DNA of 64,000 nt, taken from an uncultured Bacteroidales bacterium (lineage in GTDB: Bacteria; Bacteroidota; Bacteroidia; Bacteroidales; F082). The notes under the pieces are model-generated. The model was given only the letters and a program-made list of their open reading frames with translations, was not told the origin of the DNA and searched no databases. Shown piece after piece: positions 45,440-53,339 of this stretch. A program made the translations under genes and the position numbers. Location: positions 1-64,000 of the forward strand of contig CAMJRR010000004.1 of assembly GCA_946408345.1 (NCBI GenBank), given 5' to 3'. Each line of letters starts with the position of its first letter. Position 1 is the stretch's first letter.

Positions 45440-46779
45440 AAACCCGATGTATATTAATGACCGTGCTTGTGCTGGCGGGCCTTTCGGCCTGTCGGCATGA
45501 GGCGCGCTGGCTCAAAGAAGCGGAGACACACTATCAGCAAGGCCTCGAACAGCGTGCTGCCAGACAGTCGGAGGAGGCGGCCGAGTCGTTCAGCCAGGCG
45601 CTGATCGACATCAACCACTGCAACCAAGATCACCCCGAGGTGAAACGCCTGAAAGCACAAATTGAGGACAACCTCGGCTTCACCTATTGGAAGCACGAAC
45701 TGTTTGCCGAAGCCCTGCCGCTGCACACCGACGCCGCCATGCTGGCCCGCGAACTCAACGACTCCACCTTATTGATGAACGCCCTGCGCAACTGCGGTCG
45801 CGCAACGGCCTCGTTAGGTGATATCGATGCGGCAGAACAGCATTACAACGAAGCCCTTGCCATCGCCAAGGCCTTGAACGACAAGACCATGGAAAACGAA
45901 ATCCTGCTTGAATCGAGCCGCGATGTGCTGTTGGTGAAGGAAGACTACGAACAAGTAATCGAGCACGTCAGTCAAGCCTTGGCCAACGGTGCACAAGGTG
46001 ATGGCCCACTGACTTTGGGCTTGGCCTACTATTATTTGGAGCAGGACAGCCTCGCCATTGTCCACCTCACTGAGGCCACCCATAATGAGATGGCTGGCGT
46101 GCGCATGTCGGCCTATCAAAGCCTCTATTTCATCCATCAGATTGAGGAGGACTACCAAAAGGCTTTGGAATGTCACGAACTGTTTAACGAGAACATGATG
46201 CAGGCCGACAGCACCCACCGCAGCGAGCAGGTGCAGCGCATCAAGACGGAATACGACCTCCAGATGCAGAAAAGCCAACTGCAATCGGAGCAGAAACTGA
46301 AGAGCCTCTACCTTTATCTCATCCTCGGTGTCTTGTTGGTCGTTTTGGCTATCACCTTGCTACTCTTGAGACAAAAATCGCTCAGTGCCAAGCTGAAAGC
46401 CGAAGAAATGAAGAACCAACTGGAGTTAGAATTGAAGAAAAACAAGGTTTATGTGACCGCCCTCGCCCTCACCGAGCAAATCACCGCATCCACCTTGGAC
46501 TTCAACCTGAAGGAAACCGAATGGGACGACTTCGTGACCCTCATCGACAAGGTGTACGGCGACTTCACCAAACGGCTGATGGACAAATACCCCACCCTCA
46601 CCAAGAGCGACCTGCAGATCTGCTGCCTCACCAAGCAAGGCTTCAGCAACCAGGTCATCTCCATCATGATGAACCTGCAAACCAACTCCTATGCCCGCCG
46701 CAAGTCGCGCATCAAGCAGGAAAAAATGAACGGCTTGGAGGATGAACGGAGTTTTGAAGAAATTATTAATGAAATATGA
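45436..46779 (+). CDS. TPR-transmembrane-HTH lipoprotein, probable transcriptional regulator (paralogue 2)
   Basis: A 447-aa paralogue of the 18487 protein with the same plan. It has a lipobox signal (LAGLSAC, Cys about 16), TPR repeats (about 25-270), one membrane helix (YLYLILGVLLVVLAITLLLL, about 288-308) and a short coiled coil. The C-terminal HTH-like domain is DLQICCLTKQGFSNQVISIMMNLQTNSYARRKSRIK. The HTH core is strongly conserved between the two. Its start codon lies inside the end of cargo 7, so it is expressed with the second cargo block. Sensing through the TPR domain and regulating the cargo genes is inferred from position and architecture. Confidence 0.8.
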   Translation: MKTRCILMTVLVLAGLSACRHEARWLKEAETHYQQGLEQRAARQSEEAAESFSQALIDINHCNQDHPEVKRLKAQIEDNLGFTYWKHELFAEALPLHTDAAMLARELNDSTLLMNALRNCGRATASLGDIDAAEQHYNEALAIAKALNDKTMENEILLESSRDVLLVKEDYEQVIEHVSQALANGAQGDGPLTLGLAYYYLEQDSLAIVHLTEATHNEMAGVRMSAYQSLYFIHQIEEDYQKALECHELFNENMMQADSTHRSEQVQRIKTEYDLQMQKSQLQSEQKLKSLYLYLILGVLLVVLAITLLLLRQKSLSAKLKAEEMKNQLELELKKNKVYVTALALTEQITASTLDFNLKETEWDDFVTLIDKVYGDFTKRLMDKYPTLTKSDLQICCLTKQGFSNQVISIMMNLQTNSYARRKSRIKQEKMNGLEDERSFEEIINEI

Positions 46780-46799
46780 ACAATCAAAAACACACAACT

Positions 46800-47312
46800 A
46801 TGAAAAAAGCATTCGTAATTCTAATTGTCGCGATGGCCGCGACAGCAATGGTATCCTGCAAAAAGGATAACACAAACAACAATGACAAGCCCAACTACAA
46901 CGAACTAGTTGTCGGAAAATGGGATGTGCAGACTTATCACTATTGGATGCACGACTTTACTATGGACACATACGAAGATGCAACTTACACCCCGGCCACC
47001 GACACCAATTATCGTGGATATGACGCAGCCGAGTTCTATTCCGATGGTACTACTCGGTGGCACATGAGCGACTTATATGTCTACGATGGAATGTATACCG
47101 AACCTTACAGGCACTTCGAATGGCGCATCAGCGGTGACTCACTATTTGTCTCTCCCAACTGGTTAGAGGGTAGTGTGTTAAAATACGCAATCAAGGAACT
47201 CAACAAGGAAACCCTTGTCATTGAACAGTATACGAACAACGGGCATCCAGAGTATTCTCATCACCACTTAGAGCAAACCCATTGCTATACTTTCAAGCGC
47301 GTACAACAATAG
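46800..47312 (+). CDS. Small lipoprotein, lipocalin-like fold possible
   Basis: A 170-aa protein from the ATG at 46800, chosen because it opens a lipoprotein signal (MKKAFVILIVAMAATAMVSC, Cys 20). An Asn/Asp-rich linker (KKDNTNNNDKPN) is followed by a domain starting LVVGKWDVQTYHYW, the pattern of Bacteroidota lipocalin-like lipoproteins. No enzyme motif is seen. It is 20 bases after the regulator stop and shares the A-rich leader (AATCAAAAACACACAAC) of the cargo genes. A remnant of a sorting-domain tail follows its stop directly, so it may have replaced or disrupted an eighth cargo gene. Confidence 0.7.
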   Translation: MKKAFVILIVAMAATAMVSCKKDNTNNNDKPNYNELVVGKWDVQTYHYWMHDFTMDTYEDATYTPATDTNYRGYDAAEFYSDGTTRWHMSDLYVYDGMYTEPYRHFEWRISGDSLFVSPNWLEGSVLKYAIKELNKETLVIEQYTNNGHPEYSHHHLEQTHCYTFKRVQQ

Positions 47313-47314
47313 AA

Positions 47315-47359
47315 TTCATTACCCATACCGGCGAAACACAGAAATTTGTGGCAAGATAA
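47315..47359 (+). pseudogene. Remnant of a T9SS sorting-domain C-terminus
   Basis: Fifteen codons read FITHTGETQKFVAR then stop, matching the cargo ending FITFAGETRKFVVR and stop. There is no start and no upstream sorting-domain sequence in frame. The preceding bases belong to the lipoprotein gene. As after cargo 2, a family C palindromic element follows at once. This is a scar of a deleted or recombined eighth cargo gene. Confidence 0.75.
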
Positions 47360-47362
47360 CAT

Positions 47363-47442
47363 AGGCTGAAGGGCTGTCGTACCACGGCAGCCGCATAATA
47401 AAAATGGCACGGCAGCCGCCACAATGTGACAACCTTACAACC
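47363..47442. repeat. Composite palindromic element family C, copy C2
   Basis: GGGCTGTCGTACCACGGCAGCCGC and GGCACGGCAGCCGCCACAATGTGACA repeat the layout of C1 in about 80 bases between the lipoprotein genes. Confidence 0.7.
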
Positions 47443-47473
47443 TAACAATGAAAACCAACAAAATCAATGTAAT

Positions 47474-48322
47474 ATGAAAAAGCAACTTTCCATTATGATG
47501 GCTCTGGCCGTATTGGCCATTGGCATCGTCACATCTTGCAAAAAAGACCCTATCCCGAACAACAACGAACAGAATAACGAGCAACCTTCCGACACTATCC
47601 CTAGCGGGAATGATACTATTCCTAACGGGAATGACACCATACCCATAGTAATTGATGGCATCCGTTTTGGCGATACCACTGGAATGATTGTCACCACCTA
47701 CAACACCATCATGGAATTCGATGAAGGACGGAATCCTATCATTCTCGACCTTAACGACGGTGGAATCGATGACATTAAGATTGAAACCTATTACGACGGG
47801 CCCTTGGCGATAGGAGAATTTCAAACCCTCACCTTGCACTGCCTTAATGACCATACCGAGCTGCTTGGTGATAGTATCGTAAAAGAGAGCTACTCACATC
47901 GTGAAACGACCTATGACACTATCGATGACTACATTGTCATTACCCACGCATATACATTTTCAACATGCGAGACAATAGAAGAAAACGACCCCGTTAACAC
48001 CTCAAAAGTGTTTGAGGTCTTCGCCAATGATTATGATAACACTTTGGGTGCTGAAGATCATTTTCAAACCGGTAACGCCGTTTTGTTTAGGGAAAATGTC
48101 AAGTATAGTTTGGCATACCCTGGAGATGAAATAGTTGATGTCGACTATTATAACAACATCTACGACTGCTGGAACTTCCCGACCGATGAAGAGAAATACA
48201 TTGGCTTCAGAATCACCAAAAACGGTAATTCACGTTACGGCTGGTTAAAAATCAAATTGCATCCGACTTGGGGCGGTAAAGTGGTCAACACAGAGCTCAT
48301 CGAAACCGCCATACAGAAATAG
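47474..48322 (+). CDS. Lipoprotein with Asn/Asp-Thr-Ile-Pro repeat linker
   Basis: A 282-aa protein from the ATG at 47474 with a lipoprotein signal (MKKQLSIMMALAVLAIGIVTSC, Cys 22). A linker carries near-perfect repeats (SGNDTIPNGNDTIP), a short DNA tandem that could vary in copy number. The rest is a beta-rich domain with an EF-hand-like Asp stretch (LDLNDGGIDDIKIE). It ends RYGWLKIKLHP, a pattern I associate with secreted Bacteroidota proteins of unknown function. No sorting domain. It converges on the AsmA-like gene with 14 bases between stops. Confidence 0.65.
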   Translation: MKKQLSIMMALAVLAIGIVTSCKKDPIPNNNEQNNEQPSDTIPSGNDTIPNGNDTIPIVIDGIRFGDTTGMIVTTYNTIMEFDEGRNPIILDLNDGGIDDIKIETYYDGPLAIGEFQTLTLHCLNDHTELLGDSIVKESYSHRETTYDTIDDYIVITHAYTFSTCETIEENDPVNTSKVFEVFANDYDNTLGAEDHFQTGNAVLFRENVKYSLAYPGDEIVDVDYYNNIYDCWNFPTDEEKYIGFRITKNGNSRYGWLKIKLHPTWGGKVVNTELIETAIQK

Positions 48323-48336
48323 AAATCTGCACTTGC

Positions 48337-51300
48337 TTACCTCACATTCGCCTTCAAACGGTCGGCAATCTTCTTCTTCAGCTCATAATACAACTGTTCG
48401 CGGTCGCTGCGCTTATTGGGCTTGTAGAGGTTGGGATACTTGCAGTCTTCAAGCTTGTAATCCAACTTATTGAGTGGCCCTGAAATCTTCAATCCCAAAC
48501 GTACAGGCAGCGGAGACTGTGTCACTGAAAGATGGTATTCACCATTCTTGTCTAAGGTCATGCGACCATCCACCGTAACCTTGTATTTCCCAATGGCGAT
48601 TTGCGACGGCCAAAGATCAATTTCATCTTTGAAAGCAGTAAGCTGTACATCGAGGCTGTCGACACGATACTCGCCATTGGTGCTAACATCCAGCATGTCG
48701 GTAATCTTCGTGAAAGTGAATTTGTCTTTCACAGTTAGGTTCTTGCCCTCAATGTCGGCGGCAGCACGAAGGGTTGAAATCTTAGGTTCGTAATTTGACT
48801 TGAGATTGGTCTCCGCACCAATATGTAGCTCAGCTTGCCCATCGAAGGTTTTCAGCATAGGCACCAGAGTGTCGATATACGGAATCATGTGTAGCAAATC
48901 GTTAATTTGCACATCAAGCAGGTGAAAATCCATGGCCAGAAACAGATTGTTCTTACGCGGTGATTGGTACATCGCGATGAGTTGCATTTGGGCGGCCTTG
49001 TTGGTGAATCCTATTTCCTGCAAAATCAAAGTGCCATCCTTCACAGTTATTGTTCCACTAAGGTTGTTCAAGTCGAAGTTATCGTACAATGACTTCTTTG
49101 TTTTGACAACAAAATTGAAATCAACGCCTTCGGGTACCATGAAGGGATTGTCTTCTTGAGTTTCGGTCTCCCCCTTTCCAGTGGCTAAATCTGAATCATC
49201 CGAGCGCCCAAAACCACTGGTCAAATCCATTATTTCATTGATATTCAACATATCAGAAGTCAATTGCAACTCACCTTTCATCAGATTTTTATGGTCTTCT
49301 ATCCATTCCTTGATGCCTATCACGCTACCTTGCAGACTCAAGTCTGATTGGCCGATGCGGAAGGTACTCTTCTTGAAATCCAATGCACTGGAATTGAACA
49401 AGAAATCAATGTTGTTGATACGGATGTCCTCCTCTATACCAGCCATCTGCACCACGGCATTGCCGAGTAAAAAGTCCGCCGTAGGATTCCATTGGTTCAG
49501 GAAGTCCGTCTTCCCTTTATCCTGATTCACCGACGCATCGATTTTCAGCAAATTGGTATTTAAGGCATAGCCTTTACCCATATTGGCGACCACCTCCTTG
49601 CCATTGAAAGTGACACGGGCTTTCAAACCATCCGCGCTTTTCTCTGGCATGGTGACGAGGGCAATTGCTGGTGTATTAAAAGTGGCTTTAATCGTATCGT
49701 AAACCACATCTAAATGGCTGAAATTCATGTCGGCCTTCAAATCCATCTTTTCCATGCCACCCTTGAAATGGTCGGCGGTGAGCTTGATGTCAGGATGTTT
49801 CAAGTCCGCATTGATGCCTTTGCCGACTTGGGCTTGAAGCGCATTGGAAGCCAAAGAAACGTAAGCTCCTTTACGCCCCTTTTCCTTCGCCGAGGCTGGC
49901 AAAACAAGGGCAACGTTCATCAAAGGCGAAGCGGCGTGGATGGTGTCTCTATCGAAGGCAAAATCCTTGATTTTCAGGTTAGCCTTCGCTGATAAACGAT
50001 TCAGATTATAATCCTTAAGCGATTTCATCAACTGATCAACAGTGAAATTAGTGGTCAGATCAAGATTGGTGCGACCATTCAGTTTCATCGTTTTAGGCAG
50101 GAAGGTTTTCAAATCCGTCATTGGAACGTCGCCAATCACTTTGAGTTTCAAGCCTATATCACCCAACAAATCGTCCACCAATCCATTGGCAGTCAAGCTG
50201 CTACGATTGAATTTGGCATCCAGACTATTGACCGTGACACTGCCTTTGTTTTCATTAAGATCCAAGTCCAAAAAGGCATCCAAATTGACCGCCGTAAACG
50301 GATAAGGAAGGCTTGGCACATTCACCATTGCGTTATCTGTCAATATTTTAGCCGAAATAATGGGCAAAAGGCTGTCGTTATAAGTACCCTTGACCTCGGC
50401 CTCAGTAAGGGTAAGCTTACCTTCATACGATATGCGACTCAATTTCTTTTGCAACTGTTCTGGCAGGTAAGTTAATACTTCTTCAATGGATAAAATATTG
50501 GTATTCAGTCCTAAATCAAGATTGACATCCCCGTTTTTGGCCACTTCGGCATCACCAACAATATTAATCAGGAAATGATTCAAACCAATCTGAGCCTGAT
50601 TAAGACGACCTTTCAAGTTATTGATACTGAACTGCAAAGGCAGGTCAAGGCTCAAAGTATCGTTTTTGAGATAGGTTTCTTTCAAATCTAAGCTGATGTC
50701 GGGAGTATTCAGTTTCAGTGTACCATTGATTTGGTCCAATTGAGCGAGTTCACCATCAAAGCCAAGATTCAAAGTCTTCAGTGCCAACTGCATAGCTTTC
50801 ATCTTCAAGTCCATGACTGCGGCGTTCAGTGTCAAGTCTGCATCTATGTCTTTGTCTTGCATTTTGCCTTTCAGGTCGAGGTTGAGGTCTTTGACTTGGG
50901 CTACCATGCCATTACGGTCGTCGGTGTAGAGCAAAGTTGAATTCTTCAGTTTTATTTCCTCAATATCAACCAGATAATCAAAAGTATTGGTGGTATCATT
51001 GTCTTCCTTTTTGTTAAAAACATCAAGGTTGCTATTGCCAATAGAATCGGTATAGAGGTTGACAAAAGCACTTTCAAGAAGACATCTTCTAATCACTATC
51101 TCCTTTTCTTTCAATAGTTTCTTAATATCGACCGCAACAATCAAGTTATCGATATTGGCCAATGTGTCAGACGGTGCCCCCCCCATGGGGTTGATAAGCG
51201 CTACTTTCTCTATGTCAATGCCCACATTGGGAAAGGTCTTGAACAACGTGAGGTCGGCCTTGCCCAATTGCATCTCGCAGTTGACAAACTCAGGAGCATA

Positions 51301-51426
51301 TTTCTTGACCATCTTGGTGAGCCGCCCCGATGAGGTTATCATTGTCGCAACGATGACAGCCACAACGATTACCAATCCAACAAGGGAAGCCAAAGTTATT
51401 CCAGCGATTTTCAGTACTTTTTTCAT
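48337..51426 (-). CDS. AsmA-family protein (DUF748/TamB-like envelope protein)
   Basis: A 1029-aa envelope protein with one N-terminal membrane helix (about 8-30) and a long beta-rich periplasmic part. The ATG at 51426 (MKKVLKIAGITLASL) is preferred over the track start at 51468, which adds 14 residues before the membrane anchor. The N-terminal motif (FVNCEMQLGKADLTLFKTFPNVGIDIEKV) and repeated LDLDLNLNAN-type strands match AsmA proteins. Members of this family, with TamB and YhdP, are implicated in moving phospholipids to the outer membrane. It is probably co-transcribed with the small lipoprotein 42 bases upstream. Confidence 0.85.
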   Translation of the reverse strand: MKKVLKIAGITLASLVGLVIVVAVIVATMITSSGRLTKMVKKYAPEFVNCEMQLGKADLTLFKTFPNVGIDIEKVALINPMGGAPSDTLANIDNLIVAVDIKKLLKEKEIVIRRCLLESAFVNLYTDSIGNSNLDVFNKKEDNDTTNTFDYLVDIEEIKLKNSTLLYTDDRNGMVAQVKDLNLDLKGKMQDKDIDADLTLNAAVMDLKMKAMQLALKTLNLGFDGELAQLDQINGTLKLNTPDISLDLKETYLKNDTLSLDLPLQFSINNLKGRLNQAQIGLNHFLINIVGDAEVAKNGDVNLDLGLNTNILSIEEVLTYLPEQLQKKLSRISYEGKLTLTEAEVKGTYNDSLLPIISAKILTDNAMVNVPSLPYPFTAVNLDAFLDLDLNENKGSVTVNSLDAKFNRSSLTANGLVDDLLGDIGLKLKVIGDVPMTDLKTFLPKTMKLNGRTNLDLTTNFTVDQLMKSLKDYNLNRLSAKANLKIKDFAFDRDTIHAASPLMNVALVLPASAKEKGRKGAYVSLASNALQAQVGKGINADLKHPDIKLTADHFKGGMEKMDLKADMNFSHLDVVYDTIKATFNTPAIALVTMPEKSADGLKARVTFNGKEVVANMGKGYALNTNLLKIDASVNQDKGKTDFLNQWNPTADFLLGNAVVQMAGIEEDIRINNIDFLFNSSALDFKKSTFRIGQSDLSLQGSVIGIKEWIEDHKNLMKGELQLTSDMLNINEIMDLTSGFGRSDDSDLATGKGETETQEDNPFMVPEGVDFNFVVKTKKSLYDNFDLNNLSGTITVKDGTLILQEIGFTNKAAQMQLIAMYQSPRKNNLFLAMDFHLLDVQINDLLHMIPYIDTLVPMLKTFDGQAELHIGAETNLKSNYEPKISTLRAAADIEGKNLTVKDKFTFTKITDMLDVSTNGEYRVDSLDVQLTAFKDEIDLWPSQIAIGKYKVTVDGRMTLDKNGEYHLSVTQSPLPVRLGLKISGPLNKLDYKLEDCKYPNLYKPNKRSDREQLYYELKKKIADRLKANVR

Positions 51427-51468
51427 ATAAAATCCATATATTTGTAGAGAGCCACATGCTTGACACAA

Positions 51469-51831
51469 TTAGTCCACTTTTGAAAAATAATGTGTCTTCC
51501 CAAAATCATCGTGATAAGTCAAGTTATTGGAATTCAGCATAGTTACAGTATACACTTTGGGAACGGTGACAAAAGTCCCAATATGTTCATGAATGAGCGT
51601 CGAGCCTTCCAATGTCCATTTGAAAAGCTGGGCTTCCTCTTCCTCGACATCGTCGCTTGCATCCCAAGTGGCACCATAGCCGGTCTCGTCATAGCGTTCA
51701 TAAACAGAGCCTTCCTGCCAACGACCATACAGCATTGAGGCATCAAAACTATCGTCGCTGAAGTTCAAGTCGCCGCAAGAACTGAAACCCAACAAGAGAA
51801 CTGCACCTAAAAGAAAAACAATCTTTTTCAT
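51469..51831 (-). CDS. Small lipoprotein, lipocalin-like
   Basis: A 120-aa protein with a lipobox signal (VLLLGFSSC, Cys about 19) and a compact domain starting SMLYGRWQEGSVYERYD. This suggests a small lipocalin-like beta-barrel, as in many Bacteroidota lipoproteins. An acidic loop (DASDDVEEEEAQLFKW) is notable. No catalytic residues can be assigned. It is first in a probable two-gene unit with the AsmA-like gene, behind a TACTTTTG box. Confidence 0.7.
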   Translation of the reverse strand: MKKIVFLLGAVLLLGFSSCGDLNFSDDSFDASMLYGRWQEGSVYERYDETGYGATWDASDDVEEEEAQLFKWTLEGSTLIHEHIGTFVTVPKVYTVTMLNSNNLTYHDDFGKTHYFSKVD

Positions 51832-51892
51832 AAAGTTATGAGTTTAAAGCCATTCATAATCCCAGCAAATATCATGCAAATAGAATTTTCCG

Positions 51893-51920
51893 CAAAAGTA
51901 AGATTAATTTTCTATTTTTG
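51893..51920. promoter_or_regulatory. Divergent promoter pair, lipoprotein and omega-amidase
   Basis: TACTTTTG on the minus strand (51893-51900) and TATTTTTG on the plus strand (51913-51920), both matching TAnnTTTG, 12 bases apart. Confidence 0.6.
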
Positions 51921-51940
51921 CATCAATATATCGTTTTATC

Positions 51941-52753
51941 ATGCAAGACCTCAACATTGCCTATCTTCAAGCTGACCTCAAATGGGAGGACAAGGATGCT
52001 AACTTGTCGCATTTCAGCCACTTAATGGAACAAGTACGTCCCGACACCGATTTGATTCTCATTCCTGAGACGTTCACCACAGGCTTTCCCGTCGACCCAA
52101 AGCAATTTGCCGAAACCGTAGACGGGCCGACAATGCAGTGGCTACGCGAACAAGCTAAAACCAAAAATGCCGTCATCGCCACCACCTTCCCTTTGGACAT
52201 CGACGGGCACTACTACAACAGTCTCGTTTGGATGCGACCCGATGGCAGTTATGAGCTGTATTTCAAACGGCACACCTTCACCATGGGTGGTGAGGATAAG
52301 CTGGTAGAACGTGGTGAGAAACAACTGATTGTGGAACTGAAGGGCTGGCGTATCAAACCTATGGTGTGCTATGACATCCGCTTTCCCGTGTGGGCGCGCA
52401 ACCGTTACGAAAATGGACAATATGAATACGACTTAGCCTTCTATCTCGCCAACTTCCCTGATTCGAGGATGATTGTATGGAACACGCTTTTAGTGGCTCG
52501 CGCCATCGAGAACCAAGCTTATTGGATTGGCGTGAACCGCGTCGGCGAAGACGCCAACGATTTACATTATAGTGGCGAGTCGCAGGTCATCAATTCCCGC
52601 GGTGAGGTCATCTCGAAAGCGGAGCCCTACCAAGAAGCCGTGATGCATTGCACTTTGGACTATGAAAAGCTGGAACGCTTCAGAAAAAAATTTCCCTTGG
52701 GGCCGGACTGGGATGAGTTTGAAATTTCTGGCCTGCTTCGTTCTTCGCAGTGA
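51941..52753 (+). CDS. Nitrilase-superfamily omega-amidase (YafV/NIT2-like)
   Basis: A 270-aa cytosolic C-N hydrolase. The catalytic Glu-Lys-Cys triad is visible as Glu43 (PETFTTGF), Lys109 (YFKRHTF) and Cys143 (MVCYDIRFPVWARN). The CYDIRFPVW context matches the omega-amidase/YafV branch, which hydrolyses alpha-ketoglutaramate or related omega-amides in metabolite repair. The exact substrate is inferred from the branch. It precedes tadA by 44 bases. Confidence 0.9.
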   Translation: MQDLNIAYLQADLKWEDKDANLSHFSHLMEQVRPDTDLILIPETFTTGFPVDPKQFAETVDGPTMQWLREQAKTKNAVIATTFPLDIDGHYYNSLVWMRPDGSYELYFKRHTFTMGGEDKLVERGEKQLIVELKGWRIKPMVCYDIRFPVWARNRYENGQYEYDLAFYLANFPDSRMIVWNTLLVARAIENQAYWIGVNRVGEDANDLHYSGESQVINSRGEVISKAEPYQEAVMHCTLDYEKLERFRKKFPLGPDWDEFEISGLLRSSQ

Positions 52754-52797
52754 CACAAAGCGAAAACTGAACAACTGAAAACTAAAAACTGAAAACA

Positions 52798-53238
52798 ATG
52801 CTCTCCGTTTTCTCCGACGAATACTACATGAAACAGGCCTACCAAGAGGCTGAAAAAGCCCTTGAGGCCGACGAAATTCCCATTGGCGCCGTAGTGGTGT
52901 GCAACAACAAAATTATTGCCCGTGCCCACAACCAAACCGAGACCCTCAACGACGTGACCGCCCACGCCGAGATGCTGGCCATCACTGCTGCTGCCAACGC
53001 TTTGGGGGCAAAGTATTTGGACGAATGCACACTCTATGTCACCCTTGAGCCCTGTCCAATGTGTGCCGGTGCTTTGTGCCATTCACATATTGGAAAAGTC
53101 GTTTGGGCTGCCGATGACCCGAAAAACGGCTTTTCACGTTTCTGCAATATTCTACACCCCAAGACAAAGACTGAAACAGGCATAATGCGGGAGGAATGTC
53201 TCTCGCTGCTGACGGAGTTCTTCAAAAAGAGAAGATGA
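52798..53238 (+). CDS. tadA: tRNA-specific adenosine deaminase
   Basis: Deaminates adenosine 34 of tRNA-Arg(ACG) to inosine. The 146-aa protein has the zinc-site motifs HAE (His56, catalytic Glu58) and PCPMC (Cys86, Cys89), with the surrounding ALCHSHIGKVVWAADDPKNG typical of TadA rather than cytidine or guanine deaminases. The start at 52798 (MLSVFSDEYYM) is used; an ATG ten codons on is less likely because it trims the first helix. It converges on the ClC gene across about 100 bases with no clear terminator. Confidence 0.94.
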   Translation: MLSVFSDEYYMKQAYQEAEKALEADEIPIGAVVVCNNKIIARAHNQTETLNDVTAHAEMLAITAAANALGAKYLDECTLYVTLEPCPMCAGALCHSHIGKVVWAADDPKNGFSRFCNILHPKTKTETGIMREECLSLLTEFFKKRR

Positions 53239-53339
53239 TTCCTCACGCAAAATCCGCAGAAAGCGCAGAACCTACCGGCCATAAGCTTAGCGTCGCTTTG
53301 CGTTTCACATGATTCTGCGTATTCTGTGTGCAAAAAAAT

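Noticed and set aside
53239-53339. CGCAGAAAGCGCAGA / TTCTGCGTATTCTGTGTG stretches between tadA and the ClC gene as a structured RNA
   Set aside because: Pairing is irregular, and it looks like another dispersed low-complexity repeat. No distinct fold can be supported by eye.
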